From contig JAXRKP010001144.1 in the NCBI GenBank assembly GCA_037039925.1, positions 7,501 to 71,500 on the forward strand: DNA of 64,000 bases, written 5' to 3'. The notes under the pieces were generated by a model. It ran no database searches and was not told the origin of the DNA. It saw nothing but the letters and a program-made list of their open reading frames with translations. Positions 27,945 to 42,600 of this stretch are shown in pieces (position 1 is the stretch's first letter; the number at the start of each line of letters is the position of its first letter). Origin of the DNA: Doris montereyensis (Eukaryota > Mollusca > Gastropoda > Nudibranchia > Dorididae). Both the position numbers and the translations under genes were made by a program.

Positions 27945-28142
27945 ATAGCATGACCATCACAAAACATTTGGGGCAAATGTTTACTGCAATTATAAAACCA
28001 TTCAAAAAGACAATTAGCATGACCATCACAAAACATTTGGGGCAAATGTTTACTGCAATTGTAAAACCATTCAAAAAGACAAATAGCATGACCACCACAA
28101 AACAATTGGGGCAATTGTTTACTGCAATTGTAAAGCCATTCA
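27945..28142. repeat. three tandem copies of a 66-bp unit
   Basis: Units start near 27,945, 28,011 and 28,077, each with AGCATGACCATCACAAAACA or a close variant followed by TTTACTGCAATTGTAAAACC. The period is 22 codons, so a minus-strand frame stays open through all three. It lies in the presumed PDS5 3' UTR and is more likely noncoding. Confidence 0.9.
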
Positions 28143-28932
28143 CCCACACTCTCTAACTTACTAGTATACTAGTCTAAGACATTCTGTTTCAATGCATGAT
28201 CAGAAACTTGAAGGGAAAAAAAAGATGGCCATGTGACATACAAAAAAAATAAAATGAAAACACACAGAAACTTAAATCAGTAGTTGCTTATACTGAAACA
28301 ATCACTATTGAAATATTCAGGATCAATGAAACCTTTTGCAGATAAACTGTGCACAACAGCAATGATACGTTTCTTTTTTTGTTTTCTGTTAGTTAAGGGC
28401 TTAAATCACAGAGACAGTCAGATAACACTTCCAAATATCAAACACTTCCAAGTATCAAGTCTACAAGTTTTGCTACAAAGTAAAGAAAATAAAGAAAGAA
28501 AAGAAGATATCTTCACTCACTTACACTTCCATCCATGTAAAAACACCACATACAATTGAATAGGACTTGTCATAAACCCTAGCCTTGATGTATATATTTA
28601 ATATTACTTGAGACGAAAACAAATCAGAATGCGTGACAGTATAGCCCAATTAACATTTGCACATGTCAATTTCCATGAAAAGCCCCGTCAACAAACAAGA
28701 AAACAAAAGAGTAACAATTACAAGGAAGTTATCACTTCAAAAACAATATGTCAGCTGCTACCATGAATGATACAATGCAGTCAAGTAACAGAAGACACAA
28801 TTTGAACAAGTGTAATAATGAAACACACCACCCCTTGCTGTGCTCCCTAATTCAAAATAGTAGAATTCTGACGTGTGTCTGACGAAAAGCAGAAATGGTA
28901 AGAGATATGATTTCAGTAGCATACAAATATTC

Positions 28933-31900
28933 CTAAATTGTATTAGTCTTTGAACTTTTTGGTCGTCCTCTCTTTCTTACCTGTATGGGGGAAGAAAACA
29001 AAGAAATCTCTGAAAGTGTGATTACTAAACTAAGGCGTAGCAAGAAATTATGAAATTGACTTCATGTCTTCTACATCACATTATGAATTCACACTAAAAT
29101 AAAGATGATTAATTTCCAGATCATTTGATTACAATAAAAGAAGGTTAAAATTATTTACGCAGAACTTAATTTTTTTTTATATATTACTTACAGCCTATAA
29201 TCACTTTCATTGCTTGTTTCATTGACACTTATCCCGGCCACCATTGTGGTGATCTCAGAATGGATTAAGAGGAAACAGCAAGATGAAAGAGAAGTGAAAG
29301 GAAAAAATAGGACCTACCAGTACCACCCACCAACACTTATATCCCCAAGAAATTTTTTTTTTTTATAGATAATTGAAGAAGTAGAATAATTCCAGGTTAT
29401 CGTATGACAATTAACACATATATCGACGTGAACGTCACAAGCCATGTAAGTCTAAAAAAAGTAACTTAATATTAGGAAGCCCCTAGGATTCGTCTAGTTA
29501 GGGTTCCGTGGCACACCAACCCAATAGAAGCCTGTATAATAACCATATGAGCAATCTGTGTATCCATATTGGGTCTAGTTTTTCAAATTTGCAAACCATG
29601 CATATCTGTGAAAATAGATTCAAATGCCCTTCATCTTTTTCTTTGATTTTCTCAAAACATTCAAAATTGGGACTTACACGGTTTGCGACTTTCACTGAAC
29701 CATGTTCTTTCTCTCCTTATGACATGTATGTTTGAATGAAACGATTTTAACCAAGTATAGAAGTATAATATTGACATAGCATTTAGTCTAAGTCCCAAGT
29801 TAACAATGTGTACCTGTAAAATAAATATAATAATATTGAAAACTTTGGTACAATAGACGTTTAAAAAAAACTGGATCTTAAAGTATTAACTGTTACCTAA
29901 AGAGAAAGAAAGAAATGAACTGATAGAACACAATAAAAAAAAATCCCCCATTACCAATTTATTGGACCAATAATACAAGTTGACTTTAGAGCTGTAGACA
30001 CTGGGATACTAATACTAAACAAGGGATATAACTCACTGGTAGCTGGCCCACTTCCTCTTCAGTACTTGAGGTATTACTGATTTTTGTCGTTGTGTTGCTG
30101 CTTAATGATGACTGGGATGTCTCTGGTGCATCTTCCCCATCAGATGTTCCATTGGACAAACGACCCCTCTCCTGCAAAACAATAAAAGAGTGTAAAATGC
30201 AGTTTGGGTTTAAGGCTATACTTATCATTATCATGAAATGTAAGTAAAAGTAAAGTTCCTTCAAGGCCATTACGACCTATAGAGCCAGAGCTTATCCTTA
30301 TTCCTGTAGCATGAAGCGGAACAGGTGATAATAATCACCTCCTGGACAGGACACTAGTCTAGTGCAGATTTTTACTCCAAAGCCAGTGCTTGTACCCACT
30401 TGCACCTGGGTTGAATGGGAAAATGCATGTTACGTGTCTTTCCCAAGAAACACAATGCCAGATCTAGTTTGCTAGGATTCCAGGACAGTATCCGATAATG
30501 GATGGGTATGTTCCCAATAGGCGCACATGACGGATTGGTCAAGTGATCACAGCAGTTATATTGGATTTCTGACCCACAATTAGAAAATAAAGGAGCAAGT
30601 GGGAAGAAAGGGCTGGGTTTTGAATAAAGGTCCCCACTAAAAGAGGAAAGAATTTCTCATTACATCCACTATTCTATTCAGCGTTTCAGTTTTGTATGAC
30701 ATTTTTAAGGCCAAGTGCGTGTTTTGTGTTCCACTCTTTAAAAAATCCCCATGAAAACTGTTTCCAGTTACCATAATTTTTAAAATTTGTTCAACATTTC
30801 TCTTTTATACTGTTTTTCAGTGACATTAGCTCTCTAAATTGTTGATGGAGGGGTCCTGATTATCTTGGGTTTGCTCATCACCTCTCCCTTTTTACGACCA
30901 CTACTATGCCCACCTCTATCCACCATTAGACTGGATCTACCACAATCCTGCTCTTCTCCATCACCACTACTACTTCTATCCCTTTCAGTATCCTCATGGC
31001 CTTCATTGGATACATTTTTGTCCAAATGACTCAGTTAATTTGATTCATTAACATCAGGTGCTCTGGGTTTTCATCTCCTATCGTAAGCATTGTAGAAAAT
31101 GTAAATAAATAAATAACCTTATGAAAACAAGAGTGCCAAGTGGAACAGTAATTGAAAACGAGAGATATTGAAAGCGGAAAAGGAAGTAAAAGTAAAAATG
31201 ATACTTAAATGTCGAGGAATGCCGGTTTTCTAGCAATTACAATGAATAATAATGACCAGCGAAATCGGAATTTTGACTTCTAATGAAATCGGTCAAGAAG
31301 ACAACATGACACATCAGAAATTCGAGAATTTGGGAAATTGGGATGAAAAGTGTCAATCTACGTAACTTATTTGATACGATAAACACTACAAATAAAAAAG
31401 GGGAAAAATAGCAGAAATTCCCTTTGCACGTAAAAATTTCAAATGAGGAAAGGGTATCTTTTTTTATTCTATTCCTTCTTATTTTTATCTGTAATAAAAG
31501 ACATAAATCACAAGTTCATAATTCTAAGCGTCATTTTCTTTAAATGTCTTTTGGCACGGTTTTACCCAAAATTTTTGGAAGCAAACGAATGTGCTCAGTA
31601 AAATATTAAAAGCCTGGAATTACTCTTTATTTAAACAGCATATCAGTATATGAAAAAATTTATTGTGCATAGTCTCATTGTACCTTCAAATTCAATTTGG
31701 AAAACTGCTCTAAGTTAGCTTCTTGTTGTGTGAGTGGGAGAAAAACAAATTGTCACTTTTAAAGCGAGGAAAGTTGTTCAAATAAATTCTTAATATTGGG
31801 AAAGGATAGGAATCTATGAAGCATAGCCGCTACCCTTATTGATATCTCAGAAGGGAATTTTGTCTTGACACGAAGAGGACCATTAGTAAGCAATATCTTT

Positions 31901-34900
31901 TTTTAAATTCGCAAAGATGTAAAAATGACTGCTTACACATTTCTAAAATTGCTGGCCTTGATGGGTTCTGGTCTGGCAACTGGGCCTTTCCTTATAACTG
32001 ATGGCGGTGGCTCAGATTGTTCTGAACCCTCCTCGCTTGACGAATGCACTGTCCCATGTCCAAGTTTGGGTCTAAATAAAGCATAAGATGAGGGAGTTAT
32101 ATATTTTTTTATATGGTTTTATTCATTTTTCATCATGTAGAAGACAACAAAGAGTTAACTTGCAAATAAAACCATTTTATAAGCATTTGCTGTTGTGAGG
32201 GAAATGATTGAAAGTGGTGATAGGATAAACTTAGTGGTGCAAAAGTTATGTGATGATTTCAGGAAAGAAAAACTCGATCTTGAATCTGGAATCCATCTTT
32301 GACTACAGCTATTTGCCTAAAAAAAAAAAATCACTATAAAATAAATTAAAATGACAGGGTCAAAGGTTGGGGATAGAGTGCATTATATGCCTATGACAGA
32401 TGAATGGGGTTATCTCCCACCTCTTGGCTTGGCTGGAAAACTGACTGGAAGCAGAGGAAGATGGGGAGGATGGAGGTGATCTGATTTTAGATGTTGAGCC
32501 ATGGCTGACGGGTCTAGTTGACCTGTAGGTGGTATAAAAAAGGAAAAAAAGGAAAAAAGAAAAAAAAAAGAAAGGAGGAGCAAATGCATTATAAGATGTT
32601 GCTTTGTATTGGAATTTTGTAACATAAATCTAAACACTACGAAATATCAAAATATATAATTATGCATTTCTCGTTGAAAGACTGATTTCTATACACTTAA
32701 AATCATTTTAAAAAATCTTAACAAAGAAACCAAAAACATATCAATAAGTACACACAGGCACACACAAAATCAGTCCATAATAGCCCCCTTGAAATACTGA
32801 AAAAAAGAACCGACCCCTTTAATACATCAACTAACCAAAAGTTTGTTGACATAAAAAAATAGTAATCCCCAGTAATATAAATATATAATGGGGGAAAAAG
32901 AGAATCAGAAAGATAATGTAAACATTGTAAATTATCAGAAATCATTGAGGTAAATAATTGACCTTATTGAGTCATTATAGATGTAAAAACAAAGGTTGAA
33001 ATAGAAAAGGAGAAGTATGGCATGTTAAACTACAAAAGCATAAAATATTTCAGGGCATTGCCACCAGTTAGCAATTGTGTGAAATAGAAATGACTTAAGA
33101 AATTGCGGAAGGCATCTCTTCCAAGTCTCATTTCTTGACCTTTCAAATGACTCTGGGCAATCTCATAAATGTGGTGTTGATTATTTCAACGCTCAAATCA
33201 TATTACACAGATATTAGAAAGAAATTGAAATATTTATACTATAAAAATTTCAGACACAAAGTGACATGTGAAGGACTTACAAGTCTTCCCTTAAAGTTGG
33301 TGGCTTTAATCTTCTGACGACAGCAGGGCTCGGTAAACCGTCCCGACCCTTTGGGGCTGGTGAAGCAGAGTCCTCGGCAGCCTCTTTCTTCCTCTTCCTG
33401 GAGTTGATGGTGACGATACTTTTTCAGATGCCCCCTAGAAACTGCTGACTTTGAAGAGGAAGATGTTATCGCTTTTCCACCTGCACCATTGGGGAGTGAC
33501 TTTCCTGTCCCCTTGGAAGAATTTCCTTTAGCTCCTGGGCTGAAATCATCTATTTTGGTCTGTCGTTTTGACTGGTTATTTTTCGTTGATTTCGCAGATT
33601 TAGATTTAACAGGAGGAGGGAGACACTTCTTCTTCCTCATCTTCTTCATCATCATCTGGTTCCTCATATTTGACTTTCTTGCCTCTACCACGACGTGTGG
33701 GGCTTGTGCTTGGGCTTGTGCAGGAACTTGCTTTTGATTGGTGCGAGGTCTACCGCCTTTTCTTTTGCCGGTATCTGATGTGTCTGCTGCCTTAGGGACT
33801 GAGAGTCACCAGAATCAAAGGACTCAGCTATTGACTTCTCCTCTTTCCTTTTGAGTGAAAAAAAAAAAGAATAGAAAAAGAAATGAATTATAATTCCTAC
33901 TTTAATATGATAAAGCAACACTCAAGAAAATGTTTCCAGCATTTTCTAAAACAATACGACATACATAGATTAAAAACACTTGATTTATTTCATCATGACT
34001 CAGTGAAGCCTCAATCATCATTCATCCACACTACCTCAAATAAGCGGAATGAAAGCAGCATACACATTGTCGGGCAGCCTCTTCAAGTTCAACGCATGTA
34101 TATGCACATTGGTAAAAACACACCTGAATTGTCTTGAACGGTAAAGAAGATCACACAAGGAGAAACCCTGAGCAGTCCACCGTAACCCTATAACAGTGTA
34201 TAGCCGATTAAATCGACTAATTGCTGAGCGCTATTCTGCGACAGCCGACTAAATCGGCCAATTCATTTGCCCAGTTTTTCATTGTTAATACTCTTTGACT
34301 ACTAGCTGTTGTTATTGTTTTCCGCATCTCCGGTGATTGAAGAATATCTGTAGCTCTCCTGCTTCCGAAATAGTGATTGTCTTCTTGTCATCATAGTATT
34401 ACTCATAGCCGTCTTGTGATTCCAGTATCGTGAAAAAAGTATCACTGCTTTCGTGTTTTTAGATAAATTTAGCATGAAAATTTGATAAAAACCCGAACAA
34501 ACTATACATTTCTGGAAAGGTCATGACATTCTCTAAGTGATAAGAGGATTTTAAAATGAAAATGACAATATCTATTAACTTTCCAAAGGATTTCTACCCA
34601 GGGGTCAAGGCTATGTCACCGTGAATTTTTAAATTATTTTGCTTTTAGCATAAAGCATGACTCAACACCTTTCCAGAAATTTATAGTTTTGTTGGGTTTT
34701 TTAGCATAAACTTGAAATAACTATAACAAACATGCCATTATGTAGCCGTTGAAAGCTTCAGCAGTTCACAAAAAAGCTGTCAGCAGTTATAGGGTTAACT
34801 GACTATTAAGAAAAAGCCTGAACCACAAAGAAATAATTAAAAACAGAAATAATGATGCCCACTCACTCTGGCTTCTTCCTTCTCTTCCCTGATGGCTGCC

Positions 34901-35564
34901 GCTGAGATGCTGGGGTCCAGGGCAGTGGGTTGACGACAGGGGCATGGCTCAACACAACTATTTCCGTGGGGGCATTGACTGCACCACCATCTTTCTTTGC
35001 ATCACCTCCCATGGAATAACCAGATGAGCCAGCAATTCGTCTCTATCAGTCAGATAAAAAACTATAACAGTGAGCCAAAAATTTGCCTTCGTTGAATCTT
35101 CGAATGTATTATGAGAATCCTGTTAGCTATACAAACATAATACAAATATGAAAATGTTTTGCATGTAATGCTCAAAATAACCGGATCAGGCATAAAAACT
35201 GAATGCCTTTTAAGAATCTAAATAATAAAAATTTGCTAAAAGTGGGCAAAACATCAGATTGGTTATTTAATTCTAAAGCCATTGATGTTGTAAAATATCT
35301 TTGCTTAAATCTGTTCAACATAGAAATGTAAGCCCCTTGTATTCATTCCCATTTCATTTCCCTCCCAAATTTTTTTAACAGAAAACTTTGGATCACTGGT
35401 TTCATGTGTAAATATTGGGAGCACTAAATCAATGAATGCATTTTGACTGCTAGGGTAGTGAAGGGGTGTCTATTACTCAACTGAAAGCATTCATAAAATT
35501 AAGTACTTACTTTTGGATCAAACGGAAAGTCTTTGGGTAGATAACTCTGCTGGTTGGAATAATT
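28933..35564 (-). CDS. PDS5: PDS5 exons 30-37 (charged C-terminal tail, AT hooks)
   Basis: Exons: 30, 35,511-35,564 ([18 protein letters not shown]); 31, 34,867-35,042 ([20 protein letters not shown]); 32, 33,281-33,847; 33, 32,421-32,522 ([16 protein letters not shown]); 34, 31,937-32,071 ([16 protein letters not shown]); 35, 30,882-31,029 ([17 protein letters not shown]); 36, 30,037-30,171 ([17 protein letters not shown]); 37, 28,933-28,980 ([15 protein letters not shown] then TAG). Phases agree at every junction, which is the main support because this tail is poorly conserved. Exon 32 changes frame internally, although its net length fits both neighbours. Exon 35 has the weakest acceptor. 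Confidence 0.72.
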
Positions 35565-37797
35565 CTGCAATGGGAGATATTAAAATGGGGTCCTAAGTTA
35601 TCCATCAGGGATGGAAAGAAAAGGTTTGCAAACAAGAGAAAAAATGCTGATAAAATTAAACAAGACACAATTATGAAATTCGCTATTCATGAAATGTTTC
35701 TGGATAGAACAGAGCAATTTTTAGTAGGGAATGAATTTAAGCTTGAGATGTAGTAAAATCTTTCATCAAACAAGGTGTTTGATCTGATTTCATTTTACCA
35801 ACATCCACAACTAAGGTGATCTTGAGGGTTTTGGTAGGATTTTAATTTTACCCAGCCAAGGGATCATTAACATGCAGAATACTGTAATCTGCAAGCCGAA
35901 CCTAACTTTTTACTGACAATCTCCAATGGACCAGGGAGGTATTTTCAACCTGCCGGGATGGAACCCACGACCTTTCGGTTGAAAGGCCAACACCTTGCCT
36001 CTGGACTATCAAGTCCCTCTAAAAACAATCTCTGCATCATGATTTGAACCCATGCTGTACCTCCTAGTGCATCGTCCCACTATGTTAACCATTTCGCCCC
36101 GGCGGGAGCTTCTATGACAGGTACCATAACAGTTAAATGAAAGTCTCAGTGTCGTGATATCTACCTTAAGTAGACAATATAAAAATATAAAACAAAGAAC
36201 AGATCATGCACACTCCGTGTGACAAAAATATTAGAATAAGCAACTGACCTTGTCAGGGCTTGTAAAGAGCTTGCTTGGGAGCACAGGTTCCTGGGAGATT
36301 TCTTTTAATGTGATGTTGCCAGTCTTCACATGTAGCAAACCAATAGCTATATCACATACAGCATACATTTTCTGTCAAGATTGTAAACAAAAGAATTGAA
36401 AACATGATGTTTGATTAAAATTAAAAAGTTTAAGATTTGAAACCGTTTTCTCATCTTGCTGAAGATACATCCCATTGTTCCTCTCTCATTGATGATACTA
36501 TTATTGTATTCTACATGGTGTTACTTGAGATCTCCCGCTATCAAGTCACTTGTGCCTTTTGGGATGCGTCTGATCCAGTAGCACTTTTCATTGACAATAT
36601 TGTATGCTTAAAAATTGTAAACGAAAATAATTTGTAATTTTACATAGTGAGGTGAGGGATGTAAATAAAAATATTAAAGGGACACAATCAACGGTATAAT
36701 TTCATTTGTAATTTTACATAGTGAGGTGAGGGTTGTAAATAAAAATATTAAAGGGACACAATCAACGGTATAATTTCATAGGCTAGGTTTTCTTTCAAAG
36801 ATATCCTTTTCATATACCTTATTTGCAACCTCATCATCAGGACATTGAGCGTCTCTAGTCTGTTTGATGTTTTCAATCATTCTCCTCAGGAAAGCATAAT
36901 TGTAATCTTCATGCTTCTGTGTCAGGGGCTCAAGCATGAACCAGAGGCATCTTGAAATGAAATATAATGGAAAACAAATTAATCACTTTTCATCAATTGC
37001 CTCCTGTGATGACACAGGGTTTGATAGAAGTATTCTCCTGAAAAATTGTTTCCAAACAAATACAAGTACATTTAATGAGAAAATGAGACATCCCACAACA
37101 TAACCCTTACCAAATGTGCAGATCAATAATCTGGCTATTAAAGCATTCTCTGACACCCACTAGAGCTATACTCAATGGCACTAAATGTCATATAAGGTAT
37201 TCATCAGACAAATTCAAATAAGCACAAATTAACACATTAAAAAACCCCAACTAAAATGAGTATTAATCAAAATTTAGACTGCATCAATAAGAACTAAGGG
37301 AATATCAATAGTAAAAGTCGCAAACTGTGGAAGCCTAAACTTAGTATGACCTTCTTTAACAGTAGGAAGCCCCTATGATTCGTCTAGTTATGATTCCACG
37401 GCACAAGAACCCATAGAAATCCATATAATAACCATATGAGCAACACTTGTAAACCTGTAAAAATAGATTAGAAAGCGTATTTCTTTGATTTTCTCAAAAC
37501 ATCCAAAATTGAACTTAAACGGTTTGCGATTTTCACTGTCGATATGCTTTTGGCTATGCCTTTTAGCAAAATATAAATTAAAAACAATCCTTACTCTTTG
37601 AGACTCATGAGACTGTCAAGGTCCTCATATGACTTGCAGTCTGGGTCGTGAGCCAGAAGATGGATGGTGTAGGGGACCACGTAGTCGGGTAAAAGATAAA
37701 ACATGCGACCTGTCAGGGAAAAAGAACTCCAATATTAGATTTTCATCCAAATGTGAAATAACTGATGCAGATCTTGTTTCCACAATGGAAAGAGAGG

Positions 37798-37863
<66 letters not shown>

Positions 37864-39617
37864 TGATCAAAACAGTTATCAAGTCTCGCTGACATTTGTG
37901 AAATCTTTCACTTACATAGTTTGAGATAAGCACAAATAACTTTAGTAATAAAAGGGTAAAATGTTTTACAGCCCTACTTCAATTGTGACATGTGTTGGAC
38001 AAAGGTGATAATTCTGTCAGAAAACTCTAGCAAATGCATTTATACACTCCAGGATTCATGTATTGGGTTTTCTTATTCAAGTTGATGACACAAACAAGCA
38101 TGTTTGATGGAATAAATCACATTAAAATGAAAATGAACATTATGGGAATTATTTGATTCCCCCCCCCCAAACACTCAATGCAATTAAAATTGAAAATATC
38201 CCTTACTTTCGCACAAGATCTATTATTGATGCCATAAACATAAATTTCAATGACCTACCTCTGGCACTAGGATTTTGCTTGATGAAATCACGGCGCTTGT
38301 TAATATTTAAGGTAAGGTACTGTTTCAACTGCTGTCTTCTGTTCCTTCAATGGATCATTGGCACTAAGACTTAAAATAGACATGTACTCAAGAGGCAATT
38401 TGAGACTGATGAGTCCTTTGTGAAGCCAGTTGGCAAATCTGTAGCGAACTTGGAAACAGACATCCTGTGATAAAATTGTTAGAAATTGAAGATTCCTCAA
38501 ATAGAATTAACATAGAGATATTTACTTTTCAAAATAAACAATAATGTAAAGGACAAATCGACTAGTGTTCATATGTTCATTAAAGCCAAAATTGAAATCC
38601 TCTCAAAATGTACCCCCACCCCGATAATCATACTCACTTTATAAACAGACACTATATAATATGGGAGTATTTTCTTCTATAGACATTTAATATATGAAAC
38701 GACTACATGCGCCTTCATTCCCCCCCGCCTCAAATGTATACATGCTGTGAATGATTATAACAAATTAATACTGATGGGACGAAAAAGAAAGAAAAAGAAG
38801 CCAACAAAAATACAAATCCCATTTTGAATAATACAACAACACTAATTTATGACTAGTAACTAATCAGATAAAAACTGATTTGTAATAAATGATTCCAATG
38901 CCCCTGGCTTTATTCTAAATAACATGTTTGCTTGCAGACTAAAACCTACATTTATCATTAGAGCCAGAGCTTGGAATTGCTCCCTTGTGATAATTTCAGA
39001 ATAGCAATGTTCCTCAGCGAGCTTGAGCATGGAGCAGCCAGCTTGAAGACGGAGCCGAGCAAGTTCAGGTTTACTGTCACACATGAAAAACATACATTAC
39101 ATATTGCTTTTATCTCTCCAAGACATGGGCTTGAACAAAATATTTCACATACATGAAAAAGCTTCTTTAAATGTGTAACTCCTGTTTTTATCAATACTTG
39201 TATCATTATTATACATCATAATATCACAGAAAAGAAACTGTTTCATGATTGTTCTTCAGATAATTCCAAAAATGGATGACCGATGTGTCAAGATATAAGA
39301 CCACCAAACACATGGCGAAGGGACCTGGAGGCAAAACAAAGAAGATGGGGTACGGCTGGCAGGAGCTAGAAAAGATAGCCTAGGACCATGGAAAATGTAA
39401 GGCACTTGTGGATGGCCTATGCCTCAGAAAGGGCGGCATGTCAAGATATGATATGTATTTTCTTATATCAGTGGACTTAAGTCTTAATTTGAGAGATTTT
39501 CAAACGGAGAGTGCTTACAAAAAATAATAATTGATCAAATCAACAATAAAAATGACTCCCCAAAATCTTTTTGGCTTTACAGGGGGAAAAAATCCAGCTT
39601 CTATGACACGTCAATAT

Positions 39618-39648
<31 letters not shown>

Positions 39649-42600
39649 CCCCAACCAGACATAAACAATACAAAATTCAGACATATTCTGCACTCTTCAT
39701 CTTAGCTACCTTGGATAAAAACTTATCTCATGAACACTGCATGAAACTCAAGATGACGTGTCTTTATATACACAGTGACTACTCACCTAGTTTTGCCATT
39801 TTCCATGAGATCCCCATCGTGAATGATGACTGTGTACAAAAGGCGAAGTGTGGACTGGCCTGAGTTGCCAGTGTTTGTTTTGATACCCAGCAGCCAACGC
39901 ACCAACATTTTCATAGCTTGAACCTAGACAACCAATGGAAAGTAAAGCTATGTAAACAATCATAATAACTGCCCAGTCACTCTAGGAGACTATATATCCA
40001 TACAAACGGATCACTGCCAATATAGGGGCCACTCCTTTTCAGTGGATTAGGAACACAAAATTTGTTTCAAGGATAATAAGACTGGATCGTTTGTTACATA
40101 TCATTCATCGGTTTCAAAGCTGTTAAAGATTAGTTGAAAAGTCAGCATGAAGAAAACAAGAAACAAAGATTTCATACCACTACTTTTGTGCTTTTTAATC
40201 ATAAAAAAGTGACATTTTGGTCCTGACATTTTAGACTAAATAAGAGAAAATGAGTCCTGTGGTTGGTTTGATCCAAGTGTGAAATTATGTTATACCACCT
40301 TTAGGCTGTGACTCAGTCATATTTCATAGAGAAAAAAAGCTATACAGAAAAATCTACAGTGAAACAGCATATAAAATGAACATGGTAAAAAGTTATAAAA
40401 TTGTTTTAAGAACACATGATAGCATTTCACTAGACGTTATCATGTCATTTTTTCCATTACTGATCTGAGACGTATATGTGTCTCTCACCTTTGCTTGACT
40501 CTCCTCGGATACTAAATGATCTGGCATCCATGACTCGTCAGTGTGTTCACTCTCAGTCTGGTTGTAAGCAACAACAACAAAAAGTTTTAAATGAATTCTC
40601 ACAAATAACTATTTGATTGGTTTTAATTTTCATACTTTATCTTTGTGAAAGACAGCATTCTGTTTGAAGGTGTTGCTCACACTTTTTCAGTTTAGAATTA
40701 ACCTTCAAGAGATCAATAATGCAATTGCTAATAATAATATTTTTACTTCCCCATAGTTTGATAACAAGGTAAACAATACCAACAAATTACAAAACAAAAC
40801 ACATCACCCCCCCACCCAAGGCAAACCCACCACAATTATAATTAAAACAATTCAGACAGGATATCTAATTTCCTAGAGTAAATAAAAAAAAATGCCATCT
40901 TAAGGAGATGATGTGAATAGTAAAGCAATTTTTTTTAAAACTCGTACCCTATCTTTCATGAGCAATCCTTTAACGATGACTTTTGATACGATACTTTTTA
41001 TTTCAGAAGCAAACAGGTCTGGAAACAGTTGTGCTATGTGGCCGAGGCAAACAATAGCTGTCAAGTAATTGGCATTGTCTGGGTCCAAAGCCCCTTGAAT
41101 GTGCTGGAAGAAGAAATAAAGAGAATAACTGAAAGATAAAACAGAAGGAGCAATGTTTATAAACAATGCAACATTAAAGACTTTGTTTCATTGAAATTCT
41201 ACTCTCCCCCATGTGCTGTGATCTCAAGGTGAATTAAGAGGAAATAGCAAGATTGAAAGAGAAGTGAAAGAGGTAAAAAAAGATGTAAGACCTACCAGTA
41301 GAGCCGTCAACCACCCGCACATTAAATGCAATTTGTCCTGCTTACATGAACAAACAAACATGCTCAAGGTATAAAAAGGTTTCTTAGCCAATGACATAAC
41401 TGAACGTAAAGCACAAAGAAGTTTACCTCAAAAATGCTTGTAACAGCCTGTTCCTTGTTGATGCAGATTGTGTTGATGCATCTTAATGCATGTTTAGCTT
41501 GACGTGGTGTTCCGCAAAATTTACAAAACTTTATAAGGACTGGAATCAGCGCACTAAGAAAAACAAAAAAACAAACAAAACATATTGTAAAAGAAACCCA
41601 AACAATACTTTAAAATGACCAATGTCAAATAAACTTATTATACATCAAAGCAAATTGCCATTTATCAGCTTCAAAATTGAAAACTAATTTTTCCCTTAAG
41701 TTTTAAACAGACACACAGCAATTTAACTTCTTCTTTTGACAATGCTGTTTACTCTACAAACCTATAAGTCCTCCAGTTCTCATTCATGTGTATCTTCTTT
41801 TAATGTTTCAAAAACCAAAAAGAGTTCACTTGAATCCTGAAATGTTAATGTCTTTCCAAAACCAAACAAATTGAGGATGTCTTACGTTTATAAAAAACAT
41901 ATTTTTGAGAGAAAGAATATGTTTGATCTAGTCTAGATAGATAAATAATAACAACAATAAATATTAATAATAATGTCAGTTCATTCTCAATGCAGTCTTA
42001 AAAATCACCACATCTAAACCAAATCTCAAATCTAGATTAGATCCTCGAAACGTAAGGCACTAGATCTAGAATAGGCTAATAAATTAACAATAATATCCAG
42101 CCAGTTCAGAGTTCTCAATCAGTCTTTAAATTTACCCTTAAATTTAATATCTTAAAAATCAACCAACAACTAGATCTAGATCTTCTAGAGAAGATATCTA
42201 AGATACAAATGTCGATCAAGATCTCACACGGCACAAAGTCACTAGAATTAGAGTAGATCTATATCCAAGACGAATGAACAAAGGCAGCTAATAATCTCTA
42301 TTGTCGAAGAGGCACTAAACTGAATACACATGTGAAGACCCGGAAATTGTTCTATTATTACATTATGTACATCCGGTTCACAGACTGCTTGGTCAATGTG
42401 CAAATTCTTTCCAGTGTTTGTGAAAATACTTCTGTGTGGTCAATGTGCAAATTCTTTTGAATTCCCAAATCGCCTGATATGAGGAAGAAATGAAATTTCA
42501 ATATATTATAAAACAGAGAATATGTTTGCCTAAATAATAACAACATTAAAAAAAACACGCTGCAAAAAGAGTCATACCAGAAAAAACTTGTTGAGACTTC

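Noticed and set aside
27601..28149. 182-codon minus-strand open frame with repeated NGFTIAVN units
   Set aside because: Created by the 66-bp tandem repeat, whose period is a multiple of three; it lies in the presumed PDS5 3' UTR.
38404..38424. CTGATGAGTCC, resembling a hammerhead ribozyme core
   Set aside because: It is antisense to conserved PDS5 exon 26 and lacks the paired CGAAAC half.
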